A stretch of 64,000 nt of DNA from Paraconiothyrium sp. Pb-2020 (GCA_022419385.1 JAJUBI010000004.1:2895286-2959285), one strand, 5' to 3'; shown: positions 34,224 to 45,981, numbered from the stretch's first letter. The notes: generated by a model from the letters alone, not told the origin. Numbers and translations: made by a program.

Positions 34224-35857
34224 CTTAGGCCTGCTGAGACGGGACGGCGGTGGCGAATGTGCAGCGGCTGCGCGCAGGTGAGGAGTGAGTTGCGGTCGAG
34301 GAAGCGGTGAACGGCAGCGAGATCGGGTGAGCGCAGAGCAGGCGCGTAGACGGGTAGAAATGCGGAAGAGGCAAGGCGAGGTCGAGGTATATGCAGCTAA
34401 ATGGAATATTGCGGGGAGAGCTGCAATTTGGACCTCATGTGTGGGCCGCGCGAGCCCTCTGGAATTGGGCGGCCATGATGCGTTGGGCCATCGATAAACA
34501 AGCGCCGTTGCCATGAGAGACGCCCCCAACGGCGAGCCGCTAACCCGCTTAGGTGAGGCTTGGTGTCAACGGTCGGGTTCTTGCTTGAACCTCGCCTGTC
34601 TTCTATCGTCACCGTCCATGTTCCCTGTCGCTCCTGTGCGTTGGCACCGATTTACTTATTTGCTGTGGCTTGTGAGTCGAATCGCTTGGGGACCTGCTCG
34701 CTGTCAAGCACAAACATATCCTCACTGGAAAAGGAGCTGAGCTCATCTGAACACCGGGACTGAACGAAGAGATGGAAGCACACCACAACACACAAAAACT
34801 AATCTAAAGATCATTGTGTAACAATCAGCAGTTGCGCCTCTCCAGTCGGCTCGGTCCGTTCGGTCAGGACCTACAGATCGACATGCGCCGACCGAAGGTA
34901 TCTGAAACCGCCCAAGGTCAGCAAATGGTGCTGTGATATAGCTTCGATGCTGTCTTGTGCCTGATTGCCTCACCCATATCTGTTCTCGAGAGCTTCGCGA
35001 GAAACCTTCATCTATCATTGAATCAATCTGGAGCTCGATGAACCGCCGATCTCTTCCTTCGTGCACAACAAACTCAACCCTCTCCCCCAGCACTCAGCTG
35101 CCGCAATGGGGCCAAACTACACTATCGTACATTTTGATACCTCCGGCATAGAGACTTGCGCGAAACCCAATTCAGCTAATTATAGAAGCATGTGCCGCAA
35201 CAGCTGTTGTGGTCGTGACCTTCGTATTGGACACTCACCGGATCTTAGCAAGCCGTGCCTCATCGCAAATGCTGCCTGCTCGTTCAGGGCCATAACACTC
35301 GCAGCCCATATTCCACAGTCTGGCTACATACCAAGTACATTGCGATAGTACGGCGCCCCAGAAGTGAAGTAGAGCCGCTTATCGTTCACTGGTACACTTT
35401 TCGCTCGCCCTTCATTTTCAAAAGTCGCGTCACGACCAATGCTGATTCCGAACTTCAAGCTCAAGGCTTTTGTCACGGGTGTCAGACACCCCAAGCGCTC
35501 AAACGCAACATGCCCACTGAATAGCTCAGACTTGTTCTATAACGACTGGATGGCACTGCCTGGTATTGCGCTTCGTTTCGCCATAATCGTTCCTCTCGGT
35601 CTATACCAACGGAATGCAAAGACTCACGCGGAGCCAAGAGGTGTACAGCCAGGACGTCCTACTGGGTGAGCATATGGCAACCAAATGGGTGTGTATCTCT
35701 TCGTGTTTTCCAGCGATCTATCCACTAAGTCTCAGCAGGGTCGGGCCAGTTTCTACTACCATATGGCCATTCTGATCCCCTCGATCTTCGTTCTTACGCC
35801 CGTGAACATTATCTCGCTATCCCAGATACTGTTTTGCCGGCCTGCCCACCATGCTAC
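34224..35857. other. Intergenic region, gene-poor
   Basis: About 1.6 kb upstream of cdc14. Only short ORFs are present, none with a recognisable family. I see no transposon ends or tandem repeats. Confidence 0.35.
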
Positions 35858-36262
35858 ATGATAACTCTTCGCGAGCCCCGCGCGACCAAGCTTCCATCCA
35901 CTGACACGAGACAGTGCGCATGCAAGCCATCTTCTACGGTCAATACGCCATCATACTCTTCCCAGCGATTGAGGTACGGCAATAATTACCTCGCCATTAG
36001 CGCATTGAAAGGCGCTCACGTGCGAAGCGTCTCGCGTCTGATATGTCGGATCTATAATCAGCTCTCTGATGCCGACTTGGTAGTAGATGGGAGAAGAAGG
36101 ATAAAGTGGGAGCTGAGTAGCAAACATTCGATTACCGCTGGCATGAAAGGAGTAGACTTGAAATTCTGCTCTTATTGTCGGAAGGTTCTTGACCAAGACC
36201 TGAGGTGGTGGGTTTGCCAGTTCTGCAACAAAGAGTGTAGGAACGCTATACATGACCTTTAG
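35858..36262 (+). CDS. Hypothetical protein with zinc-binding-like motif
   Basis: An ORF of about 134 residues from ATG 35858 to TAG 36262. The only notable part is the C-terminus: FCSYCRKVLDQDLRWWVC, then QFCNKECRNAIHDL. This gives C-x2-C-x12-C-x2-C-x3-C-x4-H, a spacing suited to zinc binding, with a central RWW. I do not recognise the family. The N-terminal half is not convincing and an upstream exon could replace it. The ORF stands alone in a gene-poor stretch. It may be a small zinc protein, an end fragment of a larger gene, or chance. Confidence 0.3.
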   Translation: MITLREPRATKLPSTDTRQCACKPSSTVNTPSYSSQRLRYGNNYLAISALKGAHVRSVSRLICRIYNQLSDADLVVDGRRRIKWELSSKHSITAGMKGVDLKFCSYCRKVLDQDLRWWVCQFCNKECRNAIHDL

Positions 36263-37039
36263 GCTCGAGATAAGGAAATATATACCAGATACGGGCGGCC
36301 AAACGAGTTGTGTGCATCCGTCTTGGGTGTAGATCGAGGGGGGACTGGGTGACAGGGCAATCGTGTCGATGTACGACGGTGTGGTACTTCCACATGCATG
36401 TAGCTTATGCTTTGTCATATTATTCGTACCCATCGCACATCCAAGATCTCGACCATACATGTTGAGAATCTCGATAGTCGAGAAAAGTATCGGTCCGCCG
36501 ATCGTCGAGTATCACGTGTATATTGGTGAGTAAGCTGCAGTCGGCCCATAATTTCTTGTACGTCTCTCCCGCCCGTTGACGCAACACTGTCCAACGTTAT
36601 CGCAATGTATCCCGTCCCGAGATGGACAATATTCCTATATTTCGTATTACTCCTACCAGCGCCTTCGCCTTCCTCAATTGCGCATCTTGACGGGTTAATG
36701 GACCCTCAATGACCTCTTGGCGAGGATGCCGCTTCCTTGGACAACCTTAACCTCCTGCCCGATTGGGCAGTTCATATGCAGGTGCGAATCGCAATCAAAC
36801 AGCATCGTGAAGGACATTTAAAACAGCGATGTGCTCATCGTGTGATGCCAGCCATCCACTATCCGTTGGACCGTTCCCCCGTGTTCTCCTTACTCTTCCC
36901 GCGAGACTCATTTGCAGGGTAACGAGCTTGTCGGCTACACAGCGGTGGCGTTGTTGTAGCATCCCCAAAAGGCGACTACTGTGTGAGGTAGACCTAGGAT
37001 AGAATCGTACATCGTCACGTCGCGTAATCGTCCATCGCC
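36263..37039. other. Intergenic region upstream of DPP IV locus
   Basis: These 777 bases precede the DPP IV start and should contain its promoter. Short ORFs have no motif. The palindrome-rich piece near 36465-36515 (repeated TCGA cores) has no assigned role. Confidence 0.35.
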
Positions 37040-39450
37040 ATGTGGTCCACCATCCTTTTGGCAACAGTGTTCCCGCTCATTCAGGCAATCGAGCCTCCCC
37101 GTGTGCCGCATCAGCCCCTCGGTAATGGCACGAAACGCTTGTCTTTCAACATCACGACGCTGAACCCCGGCCCGCTGGCAGCTCAGACCAGAACTCTTGC
37201 ATGGATCAGCACCGGCGAAGATGGCGACTACATCTACACCGGCGATGATGGCTCCTTTATCTTCGAGAACATTGCTACTGGAGAATCGACGACCTTCCTC
37301 TCCGCAGACAAGGTTCCGGCGGATTACTGGGATTACTCAATTTCGCCCGATGCAAGTCATGTGCTTTGGTCTGTCAACTATACTAAGCAATATCGCCACT
37401 CCTACTTTGCCGACTATTTGGTTCAAGATGTGGAATCCGGTGAGGTGCAGTCGCTTGTTCCCGGCTCCAGTGGGGACATTCAATATGCGGAGTTCAATCC
37501 CACGTCTTCTTCCCAAATAGCATTTGTTCAAGAAAACGACCTTTATATCTGGGAAAACGGTACAATTTCGCGTATCACTGAGGATGGCGGCCCGGACTGG
37601 TTCAATGCTGTGCCTGACTGGGTTTACGAGGAGGAAGTCTTTGGCGATCGCTACTCTCTTTGGTGGTCACCAGACGGAAAGTACATCGCTTTCTTGACGT
37701 TCAATGAAACGGGTGTAGAAACGTTCCGCATCCCATACTATATGGACAGTGAAGCAGTTGCGCCGTCATACCCTCGCGAATTGGAGCTGCGATACCCCAA
37801 AGTTGGTGCCAAAAATCCGACTGTAGGCTTCAATCTTCTCGATGTATCGGCACTCAAAGTCACGAACGTGCCTATTGAAGTGTGGCCGGAAGATGATCTG
37901 GTGCTTGGAGAAGTGGCTTGGTTGACGGAAGATCACGGCAAGGTGCTATACCGTGCTTATAACCGAGTGCAAGACCAAGAGAAATTGGTGGTCGTTGATG
38001 TGCCTTCCTACTCGTCAAAACAGGTTCGCGAGCGCGATGGATCTGACGGTTGGCTGGAGAACTACTTAGCAATTTCCTACGTCGGCCCGCTCTCTAGCTC
38101 CAACGCAACGTACGGAAACACCTCAACGGAGTACTATATCGACTTGTCCGATGAGACTAACTGGAACCATCTGTACTTGTTCCCTATCGACGGTGGTGAG
38201 AAGATTGCACTTACTTCCGGAGACTGGGAAGTGCGCAGCATTCTCAAAATCGATTCAAAGCGCAACTTGATCTACTTTACATCGACTGAACACCACAGCA
38301 CGGAAAGTCATCTCTACTCAGTCAATTACGTCACGGGGAAGAAGACAGCGCTGGTTGATGACACAGAAGTCGCATTCTGGACAGCCTCTTTCTCTTCCGG
38401 TGGCTCATACTATGTCCTTCGATACTCCGGTCCAGATGTACCTTACCAGGAGCTGTATTCGTTGAACTCCAGCAAGCCTATCCGCACCATTGTCGACAAT
38501 CAGGAGCTCTAAAACACTCTGCAGTCATATGCGCTGCCCAATATCACTTATCTTGAGCTTCCACACCCCTCTGGAGTCACGCTGAACGCGATGCTGCGTC
38601 TGCCCCCTAACTTTGACGCGAGCAAGAAGTACCCTGCGCTTCTCATTCCCTATGGTGGCCCAAACGCGCAGGAAGTTCACAAGGATTTCAATGCGCTCAA
38701 CTGGAAAGCGTATGTGGCTTCTGACCCCGAGCTGGAGTACATCACTTTTACAGTCGACAACCGCGGAACTGGCTACAAGGGACGTGAATTTCGTGCTTCT
38801 GTCACTTCTAACCTTGGTGATCTCGAAGCGCAGGACCAGGTCTGGGCTGCAAAGTGGTTGTCAGAGAATTTCGACTTTGTAGACAGCGACCACATTGGTA
38901 TTTGGGGATGGTCGTATGGTGGATACCTCTCCTCCAAGGTCGTCGAAGTCGGCGACCCTATCATTTCCTTTGCTATGATCACGGCTCCAGTCTCAGACTG
39001 GCGCTTCTATGATGTGAGTACCATGAAAGCACACTAAAGGTTTTCTTTGCTAAGCGTCACCACTAGTCCATCTACACAGAGCGCTATATGAAGACACCAA
39101 CCCTTAATGCTGAGGGCTACAACAAGTCACGCGTGCACGACTCTACCGGCTTCAAGAAGATTGCTGGTGGCCTCCTCATCCAGCACGGTAGCGGGGATGA
39201 CAACGTCCACTTCCAGAACTCTGCAGCATTGACGGATCTCTTGATGGGTGACCAAGTGACACCCGAGAAAATGCAGAATACGTGGTTCACGGATAGCGAT
39301 CATAGCATCAACTACCATAACAACGGGAAATTCTTGTACAGACAGCTGAGCAAGAAAGTATTCGAGGAGAAGAAGAGGGTGGGCGCCTTGAAGGGTGAGC
39401 ACCAATGGAGCAAAAGAAGTTGGGGAATGGAAGCTAGGGCCCAGGTTTGA
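37040..39450 (+). pseudogene. dpp4: Secreted dipeptidyl peptidase IV with internal stop
   Basis: Two exons: 37040-39013 and 39067-39450 (intron 53 nt). The signal peptide (MWSTILLATVFPLIQA), beta-propeller region (YTKQYRHSYFADY, WSPDGKYIAFLTFN, IDLSDETNWNHLYLFP) and S9B hydrolase domain (IPYGGPNAQ, VDNRGTGYKG, GWSYGG with Ser625, GSGDDNVH with Asp702, DSDHSINYH with His737) are all present. A TAA at 38510-38512 (codon 491) breaks the frame between NQEL and NTLQSYALPNITYLELP. Both sides are in the same frame, no intron can remove it, and the family has Tyr here, so one base change from TAC or TAT explains it. Translation would stop after 490 residues, before every catalytic residue. Apart from this the locus is full length (785 codons). 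A sequencing error is possible. Confidence 0.88.
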
Positions 39451-40575
39451 GACCGGTGTTAGAAGGTAGTTCATGCATGCAATCGACTTGTTCTTGTTCT
39501 TGCTGCCGGTCCGCGCCTTTTTCCCACTAGTTGCCAGAAAGCGGAACGAAGATGCCGACGTTTGATCATCGGCATCAGCTCATCATGGAAACAATTGTGC
39601 TTTGCGTGCTTGCAACGCTCCACGCACTTGCCCGTGGACAGTGCGTTTTCTAAACAGATCAAGCTGTGTCTATAAGCTTCCACTAGCAAATATTCCTTAA
39701 CATCCACCGTCCCCACGCATAAAACGAATCATGCAATTCGCAACCTTGCGTCTCTTCCGACGATTCTATCGCGCCGCTTGGATCAACGTCCACGTCCATT
39801 ATCACACATGTATTCTCATTACGGCTTAGTATTTCCTTTGAAAGTGATCTCCGCCACGGCTCACTGGAGTTTGGACCCGGAAGATGCAGAGGCGTAGACG
39901 GCCTCAAGCAGCCGATGTTGGCAAGCGCGCGTTGAGTGAATTTCGCGAGAGATCTAAGTGTGGTATGGGAGCAGTTGGCGGAAGAACCTGATGAATATGC
40001 GTCTGTGTAGGCAGAGTAAGAAGCGACGGGAGCCAAGGTACTGACCAGGAGCAAGGGCTCGTCTTGATTGATTGAGTAGACTACCGACATACCGACAGAG
40101 GCCTCGGGATTTACTAGTATGACACCGACTGATCGATTCATCGATGATGCATGTGCATCATCTAGGGGTTTTGTGGTTTGGTCTTTTGTGACGACCTACA
40201 CAAGTCGTATAGCGGCTTCTACCTCTGATCGTATTGTCGGCAAGTGAAAATGTAACCGTGGCTCAGCAAACGAGTTCAGTGATCCCGCTGCGCTGAAAAG
40301 AGAGAGTGCAGTAGGATCGTACTTTGCATCCCCTAGCTGTCTTTTTCGTCCATCTTATAGAAAACGTCAAAAATGTTCTACAAATGTCTGCAAGATCCTA
40401 GTATCCGTTTCCCGTCTACGTCGAGCGCACCTTTACGGTCTGAGCTTTTCTCGATCAACTACCCTCAAGCGTGCCCAGCGGCAATCCACTTGGTCGAAGT
40501 TACTGTTTCTGAGTTCCCCGACGATGACTCAAACGAAATCGTGTCATCGCCGTGGATAACAATTGTAGTCACCCT
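39451..40575. other. Gene-poor region containing one weak ORF
   Basis: About 1.1 kb between the DPP IV locus and the secreted-protein relic. The single longer ORF (39683-40141, minus) is listed separately. A 420-base plus ORF starting at 40373 overlaps the relic and is probably its shadow. Confidence 0.35.
39683..40141 (-). CDS. Hypothetical ORF, weak support
   Basis: A 152-codon ORF from ATG 40141. No domain, signal peptide or membrane segment is evident. The C-terminal part (GCELHDSFYAWGRWMLRN) looks more protein-like than the rest, and an overlapping minus ORF (39471-39716) continues in another frame, so a spliced or shifted gene may lie here. I do not recognise it and it may be spurious. 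Confidence 0.2.
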   Translation of the reverse strand: MNRSVGVILVNPEASVGMSVVYSINQDEPLLLVSTLAPVASYSAYTDAYSSGSSANCSHTTLRSLAKFTQRALANIGCLRPSTPLHLPGPNSSEPWRRSLSKEILSRNENTCVIMDVDVDPSGAIESSEETQGCELHDSFYAWGRWMLRNIC

Positions 40576-41125
40576 CTACTCGTCTTCGCTCCTCAGAATA
40601 TGCTGCTTGAACCCCGCCGTAGACTCTGTGTTGAATAAAAGCTTATTCATCTGCTTTGCCACGATTTGTGCCGCTTTTGCAGCAGGCAGGTACGCCGGAT
40701 TCGATTCCTTGGCTACATTGATCGCCGTCTTAATCATCGCCGGTGCAGCTTTTTCCAGCATGTCTATGATGCTGCATGCTGCGGAAGTTTGAGGGGCCAG
40801 GATACCACATCCTGAATCCGGTTTTGCGCTCAGCGTCAGCACGCTCGCGGTGGTAGGTGATCAGCCACCAGTCGCGGCCGGTGGTGAATGCGCCCGTACT
40901 GTACTCGACGGTCGAACGTCGGCGGAGGTCTTGCCTGATGCTATAGTGTCGAAGTCTAGCAGGTTCTTGTAGGCGTCGCTGTACTTGTGCGAGATGGCGG
41001 CTCCGGTGATGGGCTCGGGTGTAGCAACGCGATTATTTTACCTGTGCGGTGAGTTTGGGGAGGCAAAGACCAAACGGGAGAGAAGAGAAGAAAAGAAGAA
41101 CTTGGCTGAAATTGAGGAAGTGCAT
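40576..41125 (-). pseudogene. Decayed gene for a small secreted protein
   Basis: On the minus strand an ATG at 41125 opens a good signal peptide (MHFLNFSQVLLFFSSLPFGL, then CLPKLTAQ) followed by a donor-like GTAAAA. Protein-like sequence then continues in alternating frames: PITGAAISHKYSDAYKNLLD, then RRRSTVEYSTGAFTTGRDWW, then back to the earlier frame for a segment with Ala-rich helices (MIKTAINVAKESNPAYLPAA), ending at a TAG at 40576. I find no donor and acceptor pairs that join the second and third blocks, so one or two single-base shifts are the simpler reading. Original size would be about 170-180 residues. The family is not recognised. Non-canonical splicing is the alternative. Confidence 0.45.
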
Positions 41126-41951
41126 GATGCTAATAGAGTAATGGCGACGCTATGATAGATAACTCGCAGTTTCCGTTCGACAAGAAAGGTGTTGCACTAG
41201 ACATTAGGATTGGTGAGTGGTTGATATTTGGTGTGATAAACTTGAGATCAATTTATACAAATAACTCGGTCGCTTAGTGTGAAGTCGCTGAATAGCACCG
41301 CTGGAATGAGGCTTTGCGCATGTAAGGCTGGCTGAGCGTTGATGAGGCTGAACGTTGTCGGCTGTGTTGCATTGTGAGTGTCAATCCACACATCGCAATG
41401 CATTTTGTTCTATTCGGTCACGTTTCCTCTTCGATGGATTGAATCCAGTACCAATTATGGCGATGTAGGTCGAGGAAGCGAGTCTCAGCCGCATCGTAAC
41501 GCTCCAGCGCTTGACCACCAAGGGCAGCTGTAATCGCCGAAGTTTTGTCTTGGGCTGCTTCTGCCAGCTCCCAAGGCGACGGCGACGGCGAAGAGGGCTG
41601 AGATCACACCGTGTTCGCCGACCGCTTATACGCTCCAACGGCTGTTGGAAACCTTGCAATGGCATTAGCTCCTAAAACGGTTATCGCGATTACATCTTCA
41701 TGCGAACTAGGTAAACCAAACCAACAAAGAGACTGACCGCAAATTCGATCCCAACCTTACTGGAAGCCTAAGGGACATGTAGTGCGACGTGGATAGAAAG
41801 GTAGAGGATATTGACGGGCGCCTCGTTCGGAGGTGACTAGATGTGGCATGCCCACCGAGATCCGAAGCATCTCCGATCGCATATAACCTCGTCAAGCACG
41901 CAATCAAGTGACTCTTTCATCCCGACCCCATCACCGCCGACACAGCTCCAG
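41126..41951. other. Intergenic region upstream of permease gene
   Basis: About 0.83 kb between the relic and the permease start. An in-frame ATG at 41841 could extend the permease N-terminus by 37 residues. A short Arg-rich minus ORF (41381-41665) has no motif. Confidence 0.4.
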
Positions 41952-43603
41952 ATGGCGTCAACAGAGCAGACGCCTCTTTTACGCGAGGAAGATGCATCGA
42001 TCGTTCCTCCCGAGGGTGAAATCGCCCAGCCAAGAGGAACATTCGCCCGCCGTTTGGGCGCCCTCGACGGCTTCGCGCTCCTTATCAGCATCGTAATCGG
42101 CTCAGGCGTTTTCTCTTCCCCGGGCCCTGTCGATGCGAATGTACCTTCTCCAGGCGCTGCCCTTTTAATCTGGCTTCTGGGCGGCGTCTTAGCATGGACT
42201 GGTGCGCTCACCATGGCCGAGCTTGGCACGGCGTTTCCTGGCGAAGGCGGCATCCAGCCATATCTCTCATACATCTATGGTGAGGTATTCGGGTACATGG
42301 CAGCTTGGAGCTGGATTGTCGCAACCATGCCAGCTACCCTTGCTATCCTTAGCATCGTTTTCGTGGAGAGCATTTACTCCAGCATTGGCGTCAACGAACC
42401 CCAACCGCCGATCACGCACAAGCTATTGTCGTTATTGGTTCTGGTGGTAGTCAGTACGGCGAACTCAATTAGCACAAAGACAAGCACGCGTTTAAGTAGC
42501 TTCTTCGTGGCTATCAAGCTTCTCACGATTTTCTTGCTTATCATTGCGGGATTGACGGCTGTATTCGTGTTTCTAGGTGGCCATAAAGACCTTGGGGGCG
42601 GCGATTGGCATGAGAAGAATTGGTTCAAGCCGAGAAGTTCGGTCAATCCTGACGGAAGCGAGTTCGACTGGAAGGGTGTGAGTGCGTGGCAGAGTCTTGG
42701 ATTCTACAGCACAGCGTTGTATGGTGCTCTGTGGGCATATTCGGGATGGGATAAAGTAGGTTTACTTTTAGTGCTATCGGATATCTTGCTAATCTGGCTT
42801 CTCAGGCAAACTATGTCGCTGCTGAGCTTCGCAATCCACGAAAGCAGCTTCCATTGTCTATCAATACTGCGATTCCAACCATCATCATCTGCTATGTAAC
42901 CGCGAATGCAGTTTACTACGTTCTGCTACCTTGGAGAGTGGTCTCCACGACGGATGCTGCTGCTGTGGTGAGTCGGATTGTACCGTCTTCTAGGCTCATC
43001 AATGCTAATCAAGCGAAGACCGCCGTGACACATTTTCTCGGGAAAGGCGTGGCCTACTTTGCAACGGTCCTCATCTGCCTTGTCATTGCCGGCTCAGCAT
43101 TAGGCAACTCCTTTGTGGCCGGCCGCATGACGGTCGCAGCATCCAACAAGAACTGGATTCCTCAACTTCTGGGTACCGTAGGCCACATCGGAACCTTCAA
43201 AGTCTCGGGTACCAATACGGAAGGCGAGCATGCAGATGAAGCCATGGACAAAGGCGAGTCTCCTATCAATGCGCTGATCCTCAACACCGGACTTTCAGCT
43301 ATCTACATCCTTCTGGGCAACATGCGGATCCTCCTGACCTTGAATGGACTGGCGGAATACGCGTTCTTCTTCCTTACGGTGCTCGGCGCGATCATATTGC
43401 GCTTCAAGGAACCCGAGTTGGAGCGTCCGGTGAAGCCGTTCATCTTGATACCGATGCTCTTCGCAGTCATCAGCGGGTTTGTGGTGGTGCGAGGAGCTGT
43501 GTTTGCGCCGGTGCAAGCTAGCATCCTACTCGGCATTTGGGCTATTGGGTTGGTATTATATTATGTGAGAAGGAACGTAGTGAACAGCCGCATCGTTGTA
43601 TGA
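41952..43603 (+). CDS. L-type amino-acid transporter (LAT/APC superfamily)
   Basis: Three exons: 41952-42755, 42806-42967, 43019-43603 (introns 50 and 51 nt); 516 residues. The N-terminus (MASTEQTPLLREEDASIVPP) is cytosolic and leads into TM1 with the APC signature IVIGSGVFSSPGPV, followed by about eleven further hydrophobic segments; GALWAYSGWDKANYVAAEL spans the first junction, and SALGNSFVAGRMTVAASNKN is typical of fungal LAT/methionine-type permeases. It should import neutral amino acids at the plasma membrane by exchange or proton symport; the substrate cannot be read. Intron 2 is stop-free and a multiple of three, so retention (17 residues) is possible. ATG 41841, in frame upstream, is a less likely start. 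Confidence 0.87.
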
Positions 43604-44060
43604 GCGCAGGTCCCGAGGTCACAGGCGTGTCCGCTGCAACGAACGTTCGCCGGCCCTATCCGTAGTTTCGTAATCTAACATGCATATGGCTTCATTGCAA
43701 CGTGCAAGCCACGTCATGGGGCTGGAAGCTTGCAGCGAGTTCCACAAATTCAGGTCATCAGCAATTAAGCTTAAATTTTGACCAATCGCCTATTGTCAAT
43801 TTGGTACCTGGCATACCGATCGCCCAACGCGGTTTAGCCTTATGTTTCTAACTCCCCACACGAAGCTGTCCGTAATAGGTACGTCATTGCCCGCGAAGAC
43901 AACTGGGAACGGACGCGGCTGGTATAGATCCTTAAAAGATACAGCTCGCATCTTTGCTTTGCACCTCCAATCCCATCAATTGATCAACTCTATTATCCCT
44001 CAACTCTCCAATTTCATCACCTTTTACCACTCTACGCCCTACATTGCGTCTACAGTTACA
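43604..44060. other. Intergenic region, promoter of mitochondrial protein gene
   Basis: These 457 bases separate two plus-strand genes. The reading frame of the downstream gene is open from 43842, but the targeting sequence begins at 44061, so this part is taken as leader and promoter. Confidence 0.4.
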
Positions 44061-45290
44061 ATGATCTCGAAACGCGTAGCTTCAGAAGCTGGTGCTTTGA
44101 GCCGTGTAGCTCGCCGACCCATCCCTCGCACACCCGTTGCTCGCATCCGAGTACAGAATGCCCGCTTCCAGTCAACGTCAGCAGGCCAGCGCGCCCCGGA
44201 AGGTACCTCGCCCGCATTAATCGGCGCCATCACGGGATCCCTCGCTACTCTCTCTATCGGCTACGTCTGGTATCGCCAGTCGGGAGCGAGGGACCTGCTT
44301 GTCGCAACAAAGACAACGAAAGACTACGTCTCCGCCGGCACCAAGAAGCTCAAAGAGGCGACGCCCGAGCCTAACGAGGCACTCGATTGGCTCCGCGATG
44401 CCGCCAAAAGCTACGGCGTCCTGATCCCGGGTGCAAGCGGCTACATTGACGCTGCCTTCAAGGACCTCGACGACATTCGATCTAAACACGGTGACGAGGT
44501 CGACAACATCGTGAGCGAGGCCTATTCCGAGCTTCAAAGCGTCGCCAAGAACGGCGACATTTCGATCCTGACGGCTAAGCGCGCCTGGGACATCATTGTC
44601 AAGCACCTCGGCCGTATCGGCGATCTCGCGGGTGACTCGGCGCAGCAGATTCTAGATAACCACCCGCAGCTCAAGGACAAGGTTGGCGGCAACATCGACA
44701 AGCTGAAGGAGTATAGTGACAAGTACGGACCTGAGGCTAAGAAGGAGATCGACAGGACGTGGCAGCAGATCAGCGACGTTGTGCAGACTGGCCTGAGCGC
44801 GGAAAATGTGTCCAAGATTCAGAAAATCGTGCAGGAGAAGGTCGACAAGTTCAAGCAGCTCGCTGACGAGGCCTACAACAAGGGCATGGAGCAGGCGAAG
44901 CCATACCTGGATAAGAACCCAAAGGTTAAGGAACTCGTTGAGAAGAACGCCGAGACCTTGAAGTCGGGCAATGTCCAGGAGCTATACAACAAGATCAAGT
45001 CGGCTGTTGAGTCTGGCGATACTGGCGACCTTGAGTCGTACGTCAAGAGCGCGGCGAGCAAGGCTAAGAAGTCAGGCTTCGGTGGCCTAGATCAGTACCT
45101 CAACAAGATTCCGGGAGGTGACCAAATCATTCCCAAGTTTAGCCAGCTGCAGGAGGTTGCTGAGAAACACGGCGATGAGGCACAGAAAATCTTCAAGGAT
45201 GCTGTGAGCGAGATCTCGGAAGTCCTTAAAAGGAAGAGCAACGAGGCGGAGGAACTAGCCAAGAAGGCCAAGGAGGACTCAAAAAAATAG
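44061..45290 (+). CDS. Mitochondrial membrane protein, unknown function
   Basis: Single exon, 409 residues from ATG 44061. The N-terminus is rich in Arg, Ser and Ala with no acidic residue in the stretch after Glu9 (RVARRPIPRTPVARIRVQNA) and ends RFQSTSAGQ, a typical mitochondrial presequence with a likely cleavage near RFQS. One membrane segment follows (ALIGAITGSLATLSIGYVWY). The rest is highly charged and helical, with Lys/Glu-rich repeats resembling coiled coil (KIVQEKVDKFKQLADEAYNK, KELVEKNAETLKSGNVQEL). This layout suggests an inner-membrane anchored protein facing the intermembrane space or matrix. I know it only as a conserved fungal protein without assigned function. Confidence 0.8.
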   Translation: MISKRVASEAGALSRVARRPIPRTPVARIRVQNARFQSTSAGQRAPEGTSPALIGAITGSLATLSIGYVWYRQSGARDLLVATKTTKDYVSAGTKKLKEATPEPNEALDWLRDAAKSYGVLIPGASGYIDAAFKDLDDIRSKHGDEVDNIVSEAYSELQSVAKNGDISILTAKRAWDIIVKHLGRIGDLAGDSAQQILDNHPQLKDKVGGNIDKLKEYSDKYGPEAKKEIDRTWQQISDVVQTGLSAENVSKIQKIVQEKVDKFKQLADEAYNKGMEQAKPYLDKNPKVKELVEKNAETLKSGNVQELYNKIKSAVESGDTGDLESYVKSAASKAKKSGFGGLDQYLNKIPGGDQIIPKFSQLQEVAEKHGDEAQKIFKDAVSEISEVLKRKSNEAEELAKKAKEDSKK

Positions 45291-45981
45291 ACGGTTGAAC
45301 TTTCTAAGAGGAAAAGCGATTGATGACCGAATTATTTGTATTATATTTGCATTTGCATGGGACGGCTAACCCGGCGAACGATTCTAATCCGAGATAATCT
45401 CTTAATAGCATGATAATGATCAAGAAATGATTGTACAAATAAGTTCTGTCTCCCAGGTATGGATCATCTGTTCTGTATGTGAGGTCGTGATGCATTGTGA
45501 TCTCATGACATCTTGAGTGCTCTTGGCACAAGCGCCGCAGGCGCCATACGTGTCTTTGAACGTAGACTTTGACATGATCCCGAGGTCATAATCTCACTTA
45601 TTCTATCTATCCATATTTTGGTCTTAGTGCTTTCAAGAGTCGCGGTGCTCGTCGATAAAGTCTGAAAGTCAATCATGGCACATCGTCATAGGCTATAACA
45701 AATCTCAAGATCTAAATGACATCATCAATTCTTTTCGATACACTCAAGGCACTCTACTCAATTCGCATTCGATGAAACACATTTCAAAGAAGTATTTGTC
45801 TTCCTATAATTACACTACATGGGATACCAACCGGACAGTACGCAAATACAGAACTAGACATAGAGGGTATAACTGAAACGCACAATTCCGCTTCTTCCAA
45901 ACATTACTTCCACTCCCTTTGCCCTCTCCTCCGTAAACTCCCAACAAATCGTCAACGAGCAGTCGACGTCAATGACACATG
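45291..45981. other. Convergent 3' intergenic region
   Basis: About 0.69 kb between the ends of the mitochondrial-protein gene and the PhoD-like gene. It is AT-rich, fits 3' UTRs and spacer, and carries no coding signal. Confidence 0.4.

Noticed and set aside
38507..38518. Programmed stop-codon readthrough at the DPP IV TAA
   Set aside because: Known fungal readthrough contexts favour TGA followed by CTA. Here it is TAA followed by AAC, so a nonsense change or error is simpler.
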